Shown one piece after another: positions 19,620 to 31,070 of a stretch of DNA of 64,000 nt. The notes beneath the pieces are model-generated. The model was given only the letters and a program-made list of their open reading frames with translations, did not search any database and was not told where the DNA came from. Both the position numbers and the translations under genes were made by a program. How positions within the stretch are numbered: the stretch's first letter is position 1; each line of letters starts with the position of its first letter. Source of the stretch: Clarkia xantiana subsp. parviflora (Eukaryota > Streptophyta > Magnoliopsida > Myrtales > Onagraceae); assembly GCA_036873135.1 (NCBI GenBank), contig JAPTYO010000007.1, positions 25,216,763-25,280,762 on the forward strand, in the 5' to 3' direction.

Positions 19620-20222
19620 AATTATAATGAGAATCTAAAGAATTATAATTCCGCTGGATTTCAGTAGATTACGTTAAATAATGATATGAGTAAAAAAAGA
19701 CAATAATTCTAAACTTTAAAATGTATTGACCAATTCTGAAGAAAATACAGGAGTAGAATCTTATTAAAAAAGTTAACTTAAATTATGTAACATAATTAGA
19801 CATATTGCAAAAAATAAAATAAGAATTGTTCAAAATAAAATAAAATGCTCGAGAGACTGGGAGCGAAAACATCCATTTAAGGACTCCCGGTCTCTCGAGC
19901 ATTTTATTTTATTTTGAACAATTTTTATTTTATTTTTTGCAATATGTACTATTATGTTACATAATTTAAGTTAACTTTTTTAATAAGGTTCTACTCTTGT
20001 ATTTTCTTCGGAGTTGGTCGATCATGATCTTGTACTATCCTCGTAGTCATTATGATCATGTCATTGTAATATTACAATAAAGACAATACGCACGCGTGTA
20101 GCGTGCGCAGGTATCTAGTAATTATAATGAGAATCTAAATAATTATAATTCTGGTGGATTTCAGTAGATTAAGTTAAATAATGATATGTGTAAAAAATAC
20201 AATAATTCTAAACTTTAAAATG
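19620..20222. repeat. Direct-repeat-flanked long hairpin with a Helitron-like end
   Basis: Two ~103-bp direct repeats (19620-19722 and 20120-20222) enclose a near-perfect inverted repeat with arms of about 135 bp (19725-19861 and 19884-20022) and a loop of about 22 bp. Between the hairpin and the second direct repeat lies GCACGC-GTGTA-GCGTGC (20090-20106), then eight bases, then CTAG|T at 20115-20119, the form of a Helitron 3' terminus. Confidence 0.8.
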
Positions 20223-20558
20223 CATAAGAACCTATAAGATTGTTACGATAGCTTCAATGTCATTAAACAATATTTTATAATTTTAATTTCTAAAAAAAAT
20301 ATTTGTTTCCTTTAATTTGCTATAATATTATTTATTCTTTGATATCGTATTAAAAAAATGCATAACTGTTTTTATAGTACTATATATGATTTATAAGTAA
20401 ATTTTCTCATGTAAAATTAGAAATTAAAACCTTATGAATGATATATGACTTCATATATTTTCGTTTGCGTACATCATTGGAATAAATTAATTAATAATAA
20501 GATGAATATTTAAAAAAAAAAATTAATTTAAAAATGAGTTTAGAAGTCAAATAATGAT

Positions 20559-20720
20559 GGGTGTTGCTAAACCCTGTGAAATTTCCAGTGAAATTTCTAT
20601 AGAAAGTGCTAAAGGGTCCCACCAAACACCAATACAGTTGTTTCTTCAGTTTCTCTTTCATACTTTTTATTGAAATTTCACAGGAAATTACAGGAAATTT
20701 CACATGTAGAAACTTTACTC
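20559..20720. mobile_element. Small Mutator-like MITE
   Basis: 162-bp element with imperfect inverted ends (GGGTGTTGCTAAACCC at the left, TTTCTACATGTG-like at the right when reversed, plus shared GTGAAATTTCC). It is flanked by the 9-bp direct repeat AATAATGAT (20550-20558 and 20721-20729). A 9-bp duplication is typical of the Mutator superfamily. Confidence 0.7.
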
Positions 20721-20729
20721 AATAATGAT

Positions 20730-23290
20730 ATTATAAGTTGCATGTTAATAACTAGTTATAAGATATGCTAACCAAGAATTTTCATTTTCTACCTATATTA
20801 AATTAAAAGAAAGGAAAGGAGACGTGCAATATTGAGAAAATGACGACAGCATTGCATTTCATCTCTTTTTACCCGGTTGTTCTTCTTTGAGGAAGTGGAG
20901 GGGGACCGCTTGACCAGAATTGATACTGCCATCCTTCTACGCACTGAAGTGACCAAATTGCCCCTTACAATGACGTGCGAATATTATAGTACAATCCATA
21001 GTTTAGCTGCTTATGTAATTCTCAACGGTCATCCCGTTTCACGTAAATATTTTGTATTATTATTACTATTGATTTTGATGCGCCGACATCATCACGCGCT
21101 TGGCGCTTTGGACTTAGATTGTGTGTGTGTGGCAATTATTAAGGAGTTAATATGAAGAATATATTATTGGTATTTATTCACTGGAAAATATTTATATATG
21201 GATTTGATTGATTTGTCACCTAAGTTTCAATTATTGTTACTGATTACTTCATTTTGATTTTAGTTGATTTGACTTTGAGTCCACGTTCTTTGGCTCTGAT
21301 TTTTTTAGCCAACTTATTAAAAAATAAAAAATAGGTCTGATTTGATTATGGTATTTCGGTGTTATCTTCTTCATGCAATTATAATAGTTGAACTAATTGT
21401 ATGAGTGCTGTATATATAGATGTTATCTGTTCAAGCCCCAATTTCTTTAGCAAACCTCACGGCCAAATTATTAATTGCGTTAGTAATTGTGTCGTTATTT
21501 ATGAAAGTTTATCAAACAAGTCTATTATAATGTCAGTTAATTAAAATTCAATCATTGGAGTAATTTGGCTAGTGTTTAGAGTGTTTATGACCATATTAAT
21601 CTGGTTCAAAGTTGTAAATCAATGGTTCGACTAATTTATATTATTATTACAATATATAGATCATGTTTAACATTTTTTTCTTCTGTTTAGATCTAGTTTT
21701 GGAAAAATAAAATAAATCTACTTCGTATTACTTCGTATTTGTAATACTTTATATATATAAACAATATTATTAACAACTCTAAATTGCAATAATTTAAGTA
21801 ATTATTAAGCATACTACACAAAGCAGACCAATTATCTAGTCTAGTAATAAATTATTGGAATTATTTGAAGAGGTCGGTTTAAGAAGATTGGGCTCTCATA
21901 CTAAAAATTACATAAAACATTTTGTATGAAAGCCCACAAGGTCTAAATGGATCCAATTGTTGGGCCTAAAATGGATCCAATTGCCAATACTATTCGGCCC
22001 AGTTTATTTGGTCTCTTCATCTCAGACTTCCTTAGATAGTGTTCATTTTAGGGCAGACCATCCATGGAGACCCTGAACTAATTGAAGACACACCAACCGC
22101 ACACATGTGTATATATATATATACTATAAACTAACTGCAGAAGCTCCAAGATGCAACCCTAAGTATTACAATGTTAGAAAAAGAGTCAAATTGGAGTTTT
22201 AAAAACGTATACTTTGCCCTTAACATTATCACTAGTGCTTAATTGTATCTTAACTTCTGAGATTTTTTGGAGAATATTTTGATCATTCCTTATAATATTT
22301 AAGCCAACCTAATGAAAAAGGCAACATCATTAGACTCTAAATAAAACTATGATGTGAATCTGTATTTTGATGAACGTTCATTTCTCGTATGAGTCTGATG
22401 GGATTAATCTCATCAACGCTGTCATCTCTAGATTCTGTTTGCATGATGTGATTTACTATGTGGAGACGAATACAAAATAACATAATTTACATGCCCGACA
22501 CTACCCGGTCCCCGACCAAACCCGTACGATCGAGGTCTATATATACATCGAGTGAAACCCTAGCTAGGTAAATATTTTGCAGATATTTGTAAGGAAGACA
22601 TTGCATATGTATCATCTCTCTGTCTGTGACAAAGGAAGTAGACATATACCTGAAGGTTTGGTTCTTCCCCTAGGATACCTAACCATATTGGTTGTTTATG
22701 CTACATGTCTCTCTCACATGCACTTAAAGAAAGCAATAAACTTTCTCACTTTATCTTTCCTTATTAGGGCACAGCCATTTACCCAACTTCAACCCAAAAC
22801 CATTGCATATCATCTACCACTAATCCTAAACCAACCAACCAAATCATTAATATCAATTTTAATATTTAGCACATAAATGGATACTAGCTACTTCTGTTTG
22901 TAATGCACATATTTTTGTTCCACTAATTATAGGTGATTGATTTTACCAAACCTATGTGATCAGAATATATATGACATAACTGATAGCATATATATAGTCT
23001 AGTCTAGTCTAGCTAGGTTTGTTTAGCCTAGCTAAGCTAGATATTTTTGGGATAAAATGTCCTTAAGTACCAACTTTCCTTTTTTTGAGCTAAGTAATCA
23101 ATGGCTGTGACCAACCCAAAACCATGTCAATAGTGTAAATCTTTGAGCTTTATAGTTAATCACCTTTTAAGTGCACATCAAACCATGACTTCTTTAACAT
23201 AACAACCAACATGATTAGATTGTGGGCCTCTAATTAGTTTCAGCCTTTTATGTCTAGCTAGTTTCAACAATAATATATTTATTTATTAAT
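20730..23290. other. Intergenic region without recognised gene
   Basis: AT-rich sequence with short ORFs but none with a recognisable domain or coding bias. A CTAG-rich low-complexity patch occurs near 22998-23040. No known miRNA or tRNA sequence was spotted by reading. Confidence 0.45.
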
Positions 23291-23299
23291 ATATATATT

Positions 23300-23790
23300 T
23301 ATGGGTTAGTAATCAAAATTGAAACATTAATTAATTTCGGCGTAATTATAAATTGGTGCAATAACTTTTTTTCGATTAATTTAGTTACGTGAATTTCTAA
23401 TTTTTAAACAAATTGCTACATCAGTTACAATTTTCGTCAAATTGGACAGAAAATGAGTGTGTTTCAATCACATGAAGTCTTTTTATGTGTATCCGAGATA
23501 GATTCAAAAAAAGGATTGCACTGAAATACATTCAATTGGACGCTCAATTGAAAGACGCCACTGTAATTGAGCGGAGGTTCATGTGAAAATCCAATTTAAA
23601 GTATCCCAGTGCAATCTTTTCAATTTATATCTGAATCTACTTGAGTGTATATGAAAAGACGCCACATGATTGAAATATGCTTATTTATTATCCAATTTGA
23701 CGGAAATCAAAATAAAGGTAGAAGTCGCTCTGAAATTAAAAACTCAAATAACCATATAAATGAGGGTTAGCAACCAAATTGTAACCTGAA
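23300..23790. mobile_element. Long-TIR MITE, family B copy 1
   Basis: About 490 bp that folds back on itself. The left half has TTTTCGTCAAATTGGA and the right half has TCCAATTTGACGGAAAT; outward, GGGTTAGTAATCAA pairs with the reverse of the right edge near 23765-23780. A related copy lies at about 61280-61640. Borders are approximate and no clear TSD was found. Confidence 0.55.
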
Positions 23791-23799
23791 TTTTAACCC

Positions 23800-25141
23800 A
23801 ATTAAGATCCTTACCCGAATTTCCCCTTCGAAAGTAATTAATTACTCTCCGCGCGGATCAAATCGTTTTAAATTATTTATCAGATCCTTAGTTAGCTAAA
23901 TAACTACCACGAGTGTTTTTTGGGCATTTGGTGTATCGATATATTCACCACATTAATTAATAACTGTAAGACCTTTTATATAAATAATGGATCTTTCTTG
24001 TAGAAACGCATGTGAACCAAATTAAGTAGCTTCATGATGATGGGCCTGATGACATGATCGGTGGTAATTACATGAAGCAATTAATCATGATTACACGCAG
24101 ACATTGATGGTCTTATAGTTAAAAAATGTTTACTTTTATATGGTTTATTCCACGTTCCATATTAAAAAAAAATCATCTTGTAGTGATATAATTAAAATAT
24201 TAGTTTAGTCATGGTCCACATACTACATCAAAAAATATTAGGAGGCGAGTTGAATTGAACTTAATGGGTTAGCATCTTGACTATACCAGGTTTGTTGGTA
24301 GCTAGGGTGAATGTGTTAGTTGTTCACTAAGTCTAGTCAGAAAAAAACTAGACTGTGAGCAGAGTCAAAATATTACGTATTAGGATGAGTTTAGAGTCGG
24401 CACTATTTTTTTTTTTAATTTTGCCAAAACAATATTTATGATATCACATGAGAGTGCACGTGCTGATTGTTCACTAATTAAATCTGGTTGGAAAAAGTCT
24501 AGATCGAGAGCACGAGATCTCGAACATTACGTAAATAGATGCACCGTGCTGGACTCGCCACTAGTAGCCTATTCTTTTAAAAAAAATTAAGAATAATTAA
24601 GCTAACACTTTGTGTAAAATTGAATATCGTCCGTAGAATGTGCATGCATATATATATACACCTAGCTAGCTAAACAGAGTTTATAATTTGGAAAAGGAAA
24701 TCTTCCGAAAATGGATGAAATTCAATCGAGACAACCAAAACCAAATATATTTATTCACATGGAATGGAATGGAACGGCTATTAATCAAAATCCATCCATA
24801 TGGATGGCTAGCTGCATTTGTCCCTCATATATACCTAATTATTATTCCTCTTATGGTACCCGTTTCTTTCAATACTACCATCATTCAAACTCTTTTCTCA
24901 AAATCAAACCAAAATTACATACACACACTCAGAAAACTAATTTCCGCAGTCATATATAACCCGATCCAGCTACCTAACTAGTCGATACGACAACCCGTCG
25001 ATTCGATATTGGAAAAATAATAATAACCATACAATCGGATAATATATAATCAAAACACATCTCTAAATTTGAAGAATAAATAACTCTTTTATTTATTGAT
25101 GATGATAAGTTTTTAATTAAGGTTTGCAATTAATTAATTAA
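23800..25141. other. Intergenic region downstream of the MIF gene
   Basis: AT-rich. Two diverged copies of a segment containing GTTCACTAA..CTAG..ATTACGTA occur near 24315-24400 and 24460-24560, possibly remnants of one old repeat. No gene was recognised. Confidence 0.4.
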
Positions 25142-25360
25142 TTAATTGACCACCTTCTTATGGAAGTTTCTGTGGCAGCCACAGGAAGCGCAAGCAAAAG
25201 AATCTCCATTGGTGGCCACGTAGCTTGTGCAGCCATCGACTCGATGACCGCCGGTGGTGGCAGCGTGGTTCTTTTGGCACTCGCCGTATCGGACGGAGGA
25301 GGAGTTTGCCGCCGGCGATGATGAAGCTTCGGATCTCTTCACAAGAACTACCTTCTTCAT
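25142..25360 (-). CDS. Mini zinc finger (MIF) protein
   Basis: 72-aa protein made almost only of the ZF-HD-type zinc finger, with no homeodomain. The start is the ATG at 25360 (MKKVVLVKR); the upstream in-frame extension begins with GTG and would not be used. The finger reads [20 protein letters not shown], then [15 protein letters not shown], with all Cys/His ligands. The usual REFM-type stretch after DGC is replaced by TSYVATN and the tail after the finger is very short. Known for the family: MIF proteins heterodimerise with ZHD proteins, block their DNA binding and nuclear entry, and affect hormone responses and meristem termination. The ZHD gene 6 kb away is a candidate partner (inference). 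Confidence 0.93.
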   Translation of the reverse strand: MKKVVLVKRSEASSSPAANSSSVRYGECQKNHAATTGGHRVDGCTSYVATNGDSFACASCGCHRNFHKKVVN

Positions 25361-25455
25361 TTCTGACAACACAGAGAATATGAGTCAGTTTCTTTCTTGT
25401 ATCCTCGAGTGGTAGATGATGCTACGAGTTTGGTGAGATAGATGAGAAAAAATGG

Positions 25456-25462
25456 TTTTATA
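25456..25462 (-). promoter_or_regulatory. TATA box of the MIF gene
   Basis: TATAAAA on the minus strand, about 95 bp before the MIF ATG, followed by a CT-rich leader. Spacing fits a transcription start near 25430 and a leader of about 70 nt. Confidence 0.65.
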
Positions 25463-25469
25463 GAGAGAG

Positions 25470-27984
25470 AAGAGTGAGAGAGAGATTTGTAATTAACCCT
25501 ACTAGGGAAACATCATTAACCCATAATAATTCAGTGTTTTATCCATTAATTAAAAATTTCGTTTTGAAGTATATATAAATTTAAAAAATGAAAAAATATT
25601 TATAATAACTAATTTACTTTTATAAAATGATATGTACAAGGTTCAGCATTTTATTCATTAATCAAATATCTTGATTTAAAAAAAATGCATGAATTGTTAG
25701 ATTGTAAATATATTTTTATATGATTATCACTTTATATATTTACGAGCTGAGTCCAAGCAAATTGAATTATTATATGCTCTGGTATTTAGGAAATATTACG
25801 AAAAAAGTGAGGGAAATATCATTTATTTATTATTTATTATTACTCGATAGAGAGATAATGTATATTCTTTAGTGAAAGACTTGACTAAAGTTGTCTCTTA
25901 TGACTGTGTCAAAGAAATAATAGAATAGGTTGTTTAATTACTTGCCATAATATACAATTATTTTTTAAGGTAATTAAATAATATTTAGAAAGAAGTTTCA
26001 TGATTAAGACTTTTGACAAAATAAAAACAGTTTTTGTTTAACATTTTATTATCTTAGTTATTTTACGTATGTAACCTGCTAGTTCAGTTTGGATCTCCGT
26101 CTTTCTTAGATTGAATTAACCACGTGTTGGACATGTAATGAAGAAATAGCTAGCAATATGTTTTTCTTCTCAAATATTATTTGACAATTTGTTAGTCTGC
26201 TTAAACATCATCGAACAATTTATTGTGTTTTGGTTCGACTCGTGTTGGGCACTTGACCCACTTTGTGCAAACCAAATGGATATTCTAACGAAATTAGCAA
26301 TTAGTACACATGTAATATTAAGCCATCAAAATGTTTTAAAAAAATCGGATAGAGACAAATGTTAAGGAATTTGGCATAAATGATTGAAATAATTAAGTGT
26401 GAGAGAAAAATAAATATAAAGATTCGTTTTTGGTTTGGGAAGGGATTACAGAAGTTTTAAAATAACTGAAAAACGAATCTACTTTTATAAAGTTATTCAT
26501 TAAAAACAGAGGATCTTAAATACTCTTCGCAATTTAAAAAATTACATGAATGAGTCAACATTTCTTTACCAATTATAAAATAATTAGTTTAAAATTAGAG
26601 AATTTCACTTGGATAAACTGATGGTTTAAAATTAATTTTGCACATTCTTAGCCGAATCTCTATTATTTTGTCACGCGATATAAATGAATTCAGTGCTTTA
26701 ATTTTTTTTAAAAAAATATATTATTAGATAACTAGGTAGCTGGCACGTGCTTTGCATAATAAAAATGTATTAATTTCTATGAGATGTTTGGAAAAAAAAA
26801 AAAAAAAAAAAAATTCCATGAGATCTCGTGGGCCATTAGACCCATAACCGTGATTATACGTAATTAGGCTTGGTTCATTATTAAAAATCATCTTCATGTC
26901 TATTGACCCAATAGCTTCGCATAAAAGGCCTTACTGTTTAATTTTAGGCCCAGTTCCCAAAAGTTTGAGATTCTTGATCTGACGACCGGGTTGCTCCATA
27001 CTGCTTAACGTCGTTGGGGAGGAAGAGTTTTACAGGCCTCAATTAAGCCCAACTGAAGTTTTTCTTCGGTGAACAGGCCCAAGTGAGTTTGGGAGCAGTC
27101 CACGTAACTCAACTAAAATTAGTAGTGCTCAACTATTTCTATAGTACAAGTAGTACTATCGTAAGACAGCGTAACGGTCAATGCTTGGTCACTAAAGTAG
27201 AATTTTAAATTTAAATTCCTGGATTAATTACTTATTTGTTAGTCAGGTTTCATAATAGTATAAATCGCTAGTCTAAGTTTTTTTCCGGATAATTTGTAGT
27301 TCAATTAAAAAAATCATCGTCTTTAGACGGAAAAGGACGTGCTTGGTATGTGCAAATAAAAATGTGTCTAAAATTTAAATACATTAGATGAAATTACTTA
27401 AATCCATCGATATTTCAACTTAATCTAGCAATCATTTACTTAAAAATTTGAGCTAACAATTTGATAATTAACACTCAAAATGTGCAAAATAACGCAATAT
27501 TAAAAGTTGAAGGGTTTGTCTACTACTCTACTTACAGAAATTAGACCAACAAATTGCTCTAAAAGTACTTGTGCTAGAAAATTGTCTGAATGGTATAGGG
27601 AACTGATAATTAACCCTTAAACCTTCGAAAAACAAAACTTTGTAAACATTATATTCTTTATATTATATAGGACACCTAGAATAGAATTTTTTTTTATTTT
27701 TTATTTTTTATTTTTTGTAAAAAAAACACTATAACTACCTATCTTATAATTTTGCGTAGAATATTGTATAATTCTAATTACGAATAAAAACCATTGTGTC
27801 AAGAAAGAGAGCATCATCACTTATCAAAATAACCAGGCATTTACACGCGCCGGCCACTGTCATTAAAATAACAAAGTTAATATCAAGTATGAAAGCTGAA
27901 ATTGTGCATATTAAGATTAAAAAAAAACATATGCATTAAATCTAGATAATAAATATTATATAATATATATAATGTTACATCAAA
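25470..27984. other. Intergenic region with a Helitron-like end
   Basis: AT-rich. A minus-strand Helitron-like 3' terminus lies near 26732-26750. GC-richer sequence around 26820-27120 (GGCCCA and TGGGCC words) may be a remnant of a promoter or captured fragment. No coding ORF was supported. Confidence 0.4.
26731..26750 (-). mobile_element. Helitron-like 3' terminus (minus strand)
   Basis: Read on the minus strand: the palindrome GCACGTGC, seven bases, then CTAG followed by T. This is the layout of a Helitron 3' end (hairpin, short spacer, CTRR, T). The other end was not located. Confidence 0.4.
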
Positions 27985-30196
27985 TCTATATATTATATAA
28001 GGTAGCTGGAAAGAGAATGCTTGATTATGGAGCTGACACATCAGCAATCTAAAGCTACTGCAGTGTGCCACCTCAGCAGACACCTTTCACTCAGCCCAAC
28101 TCCACTATCGGGCCAAGAAGGAGAATCGGCCCGTTAATCAGAAGCCAAGAAGGAGAACAGCCCATAATCAAAATTCTTCTAAAGCGGATGGTTTTAACTA
28201 AAAGGCCTCACTACAGCCTGCCACGTCAGTATCATTTCCAGTAGTTTTTGAGACACAAGTCGGTGATACATCGGTGTTTCTAGGGTTTAGTTTCTTTTGC
28301 AATTAATTTGGCCTACAAAAAGTTGTTTCCGTTTCTACTGCAATTAATCTTCATCGATGAAGAATATTGGTATATACATACATTTAATTTTAACCCGGCC
28401 ATCAGAGTTTAATACAACAATTAAATCAACAATGATTTGCAGGGGACTTAGTGTTAAACCGCAAGTGGAAAACGAAACGACAATCTTTAAGATGAAACAA
28501 AAAACCAAGAGGCATAATTTTTCAATGAAACCTTTAGTATATATATATATTTAGCAAATTCTTGGTGCCCTCTCCCAGCGAGCACCTGAAGGCCTGCACG
28601 ATAGTAGCTTTTCGCCTTCTAAATTCATTCTTCAACAAATTGGTTTAGCCTATCCTCCCGGGAGAAATAAATTCACCAAGGAATGTATACCTACAACTTC
28701 AGCGATGACGAATCGACAGCGGAGAACATAAGGTAGTGATGGCAGAATCGACGTGCAGAACGGTGGTGGAGCTGATAGCAGGGCACATAGAGTCTGATGC
28801 GGCTAGCTGTGGACATGGGTTCGAACCCAGATCTGCGGGGTTCAAACCCAGATCTATAGTTTCGAACCCAGATTTTCAGGGTTCGAATCCAGATTCCTCC
28901 TCAGAGCATTAAACATCGCACCTAAGATGGTGGTTCAGATGCGTTACTTGGCTCAAACCCACAACAAATGTGCCTCAAAGTGGTCGATCCAGATCGTTTG
29001 TCAGCGCCTGTTAGTCGCATGCATGTCCGTCGTCCGCATTTTGTTCATTCAGTGTGCGTCAACCTCAAGTTATAAATCTGAAATTGCCAGATCTAACCCA
29101 CGCCGGACAAAGGTGATTAGGGCTTCGAGGGGTTGGAGAGGAAGGGATGAAAGATGAAGATTTAGAAATGTGACGTAGACTGTGTAGAGCAGTAATTTTG
29201 ATGCCAAGTGACCCAAGGGAAGGTTCTGGAATCGGCAACTGAGCCACGTAGGGTTATTGATGGGTATTAATAAGACGGGTTAGGCATAACATTTTGTTTA
29301 TATATAAATAATAGTGGGCTGGGCTAAGATATAGATTGGTTGAAACAAACATGTTATATGAGATATATATATATATATCACCATGTGTTTTATAATCTAA
29401 CCGAAATTCACCGAATGAATACCAGCCCAGCTGGGCTAAAAATATACGATCCAGCATATTGAATTCGAATATATATATATATATAAAGCCCACCTGATTA
29501 TCGCAGTCAACACTTATAAAATAAGTTGTATTTGGTTTGGTATTGAAGTTGTTTTCTTACATGTGTTAATTTGTTCGGTTAATTAATGTTCGGTTCATCA
29601 AATTTTTTCACCGTAAACTAACTGATTTCACATTGTACTGGGGTATTTAAATAATTGCAATCAATGTAATAATGTAGGAGACGATGACTTCATCATTTCA
29701 ACATCTGGCTGCATAAATAAATATCGATATAAAAGTTCAAACAACATTGTAGATTTTTTTATTTTTTTTTATTGCCAAAACCTTCGTAGAATTAGTCTTA
29801 TAATAAATTAAAATATACCATCATGCATTTTTGAAGGAAGTTCATTTGGAAAAAATAAATAAATAATAATAACAGGCTAAGCCTATTTACATCAACAAAT
29901 ATCATAATACGTGTATGTTACATTGTTTTCTCCAAATTATAATGTTAATTTCTAATATATTCATAATCATCAATATATTATTAAAAATAACATTCTGTTT
30001 CGTTTCGTGATGTGTTATATAATCTTACATTACAATATTTTATAGTTATTTGATTAATATTATAATTTTAATTTATTTCTAAATAGACCAATTTTTTTCC
30101 AGCTAAAACCATTAACAATTACAAAAAAATATAATTAATAAATTAACTTATCTATTTACCATCTTACCCCGCGCTGTGCGCGGGGTCAGCACCTAG
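27985..30196 (+). mobile_element. Non-autonomous Helitron
   Basis: The 5' end starts TCTATATATTATATAAGG after an A (27984). The 3' end has a strong hairpin, CCCCGCGC-TGT-GCGCGGGG (30167-30185), seven bases, then CTAG (30193-30196) followed by T. Insertion between A and T, the TC start and the CTRR end are the diagnostic Helitron features. Its 2.2 kb show no Rep/helicase ORF, so it would rely on another element. The middle (28700-29270) is GC-richer and may be captured host DNA. Confidence 0.82.
28817..28895 (+). repeat. Four tandem GGTTCGAACC-type motifs
   Basis: Four ~21-bp units inside the Helitron each contain a variant of GGTTCGAACCCAGAT. The core matches the RNA polymerase III B-box consensus (GGTTCGANTCC); the fourth unit, GGTTCGAATCC, is an exact match. 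No tRNA cloverleaf surrounds them. Confidence 0.7.
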
Positions 30197-30339
30197 TTGT
30201 AAAGAAGGATAGCAAACTAATTAACTAATTAGGAAGTCTTAATTCAAAACTTTTGGAGACTCATCACTATTAGGGATATTACAATTAAAAAAAAATATAA
30301 TATTTGTACATCAAGCTTGTAAAATGTGCTACACTGTGA

Positions 30340-31070
30340 CTAGGCTGGGCATAAAAATCGGTTCGGGCGAATCGAACCAAAACCAAACCGGAACTGAACC
30401 AATTCGAACCGGTTCTTAAATGGTTCGTTACGATAATGAATATATGGAGCGGTTTTCGACTGGTTCAAAACAGGTTCTGAACCGGTTTTTCAGAACCACT
30501 TTTGTTATAGAAAGCCTAAATTGTTGGATAGTAATAAACCATTGCATCCTTTTTTTTTTTTGGTAGAATAAAGAGCTATAAACGAGCTGAGTATCTGACA
30601 AGCTCGACCTGACTCATTTACTCGAGTTCGAACGAGCCTTTATTTTTCAAGCTCGAGCTCAGCTCGGTGCCATACTTGACGTGTTCGAGTTCGGCTCGAC
30701 TCGGCTCGATAAGGTTAAAAAATTCAATTAAATTATAAATGGTGCACCTTAGTTCGAGCTCGAACTCTACTCGATTAGACTTTTGGCTCGAACTCGTGCT
30801 CGAACTCTTATTGGACTCAATATATACATATATAATATTGTTACGTAATGCTCGAAAAACTTAAACACAAACTCGACTCGAATAGGCAAAGCAAAAAAGC
30901 TCGATTAGACTCGCGAGTCTCTCGAGTCGAGTACCAGTGAACTCGAACTCGACTCGGTATCAGAAAAGCTTGAATCGACTCGAAATTTAGCGAGTCGAAT
31001 TTGAATATCGACAGAGCCGATCTCGAGCATCTCACGAGTAGCTTGACTCATTTACACCCATATAGTAGAT
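30340..31070. repeat. Two nested or adjacent MITE-like repeats
   Basis: 30350-30520 is rich in CGGTTC/GAACCG words and begins TAGGCTGGGCATAAAAATCG, like the end of common plant hAT-type MITEs. 30575-31065 consists of CTCGA/GAGCTCGA words and ends ACTCATTTACACCCATA, another end of this kind. No clean TSDs could be defined. Short ORFs here are by-products of the repeats. Confidence 0.55.

Noticed and set aside
22577..22876. 99-aa ORF in the ZHD-MIF intergenic region
   Set aside because: No recognised domain, AT-driven codon use and no conserved motif; probably chance.
25361..25372. N-terminal extension of the MIF protein (four extra codons)
   Set aside because: The extension would begin with GTG; the first ATG at 25360 gives the normal MIF start.
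28817..28895. Possible tRNA genes because of B-box-like words
   Set aside because: No A box at the right distance, no cloverleaf and four tandem repeats; not a tRNA.
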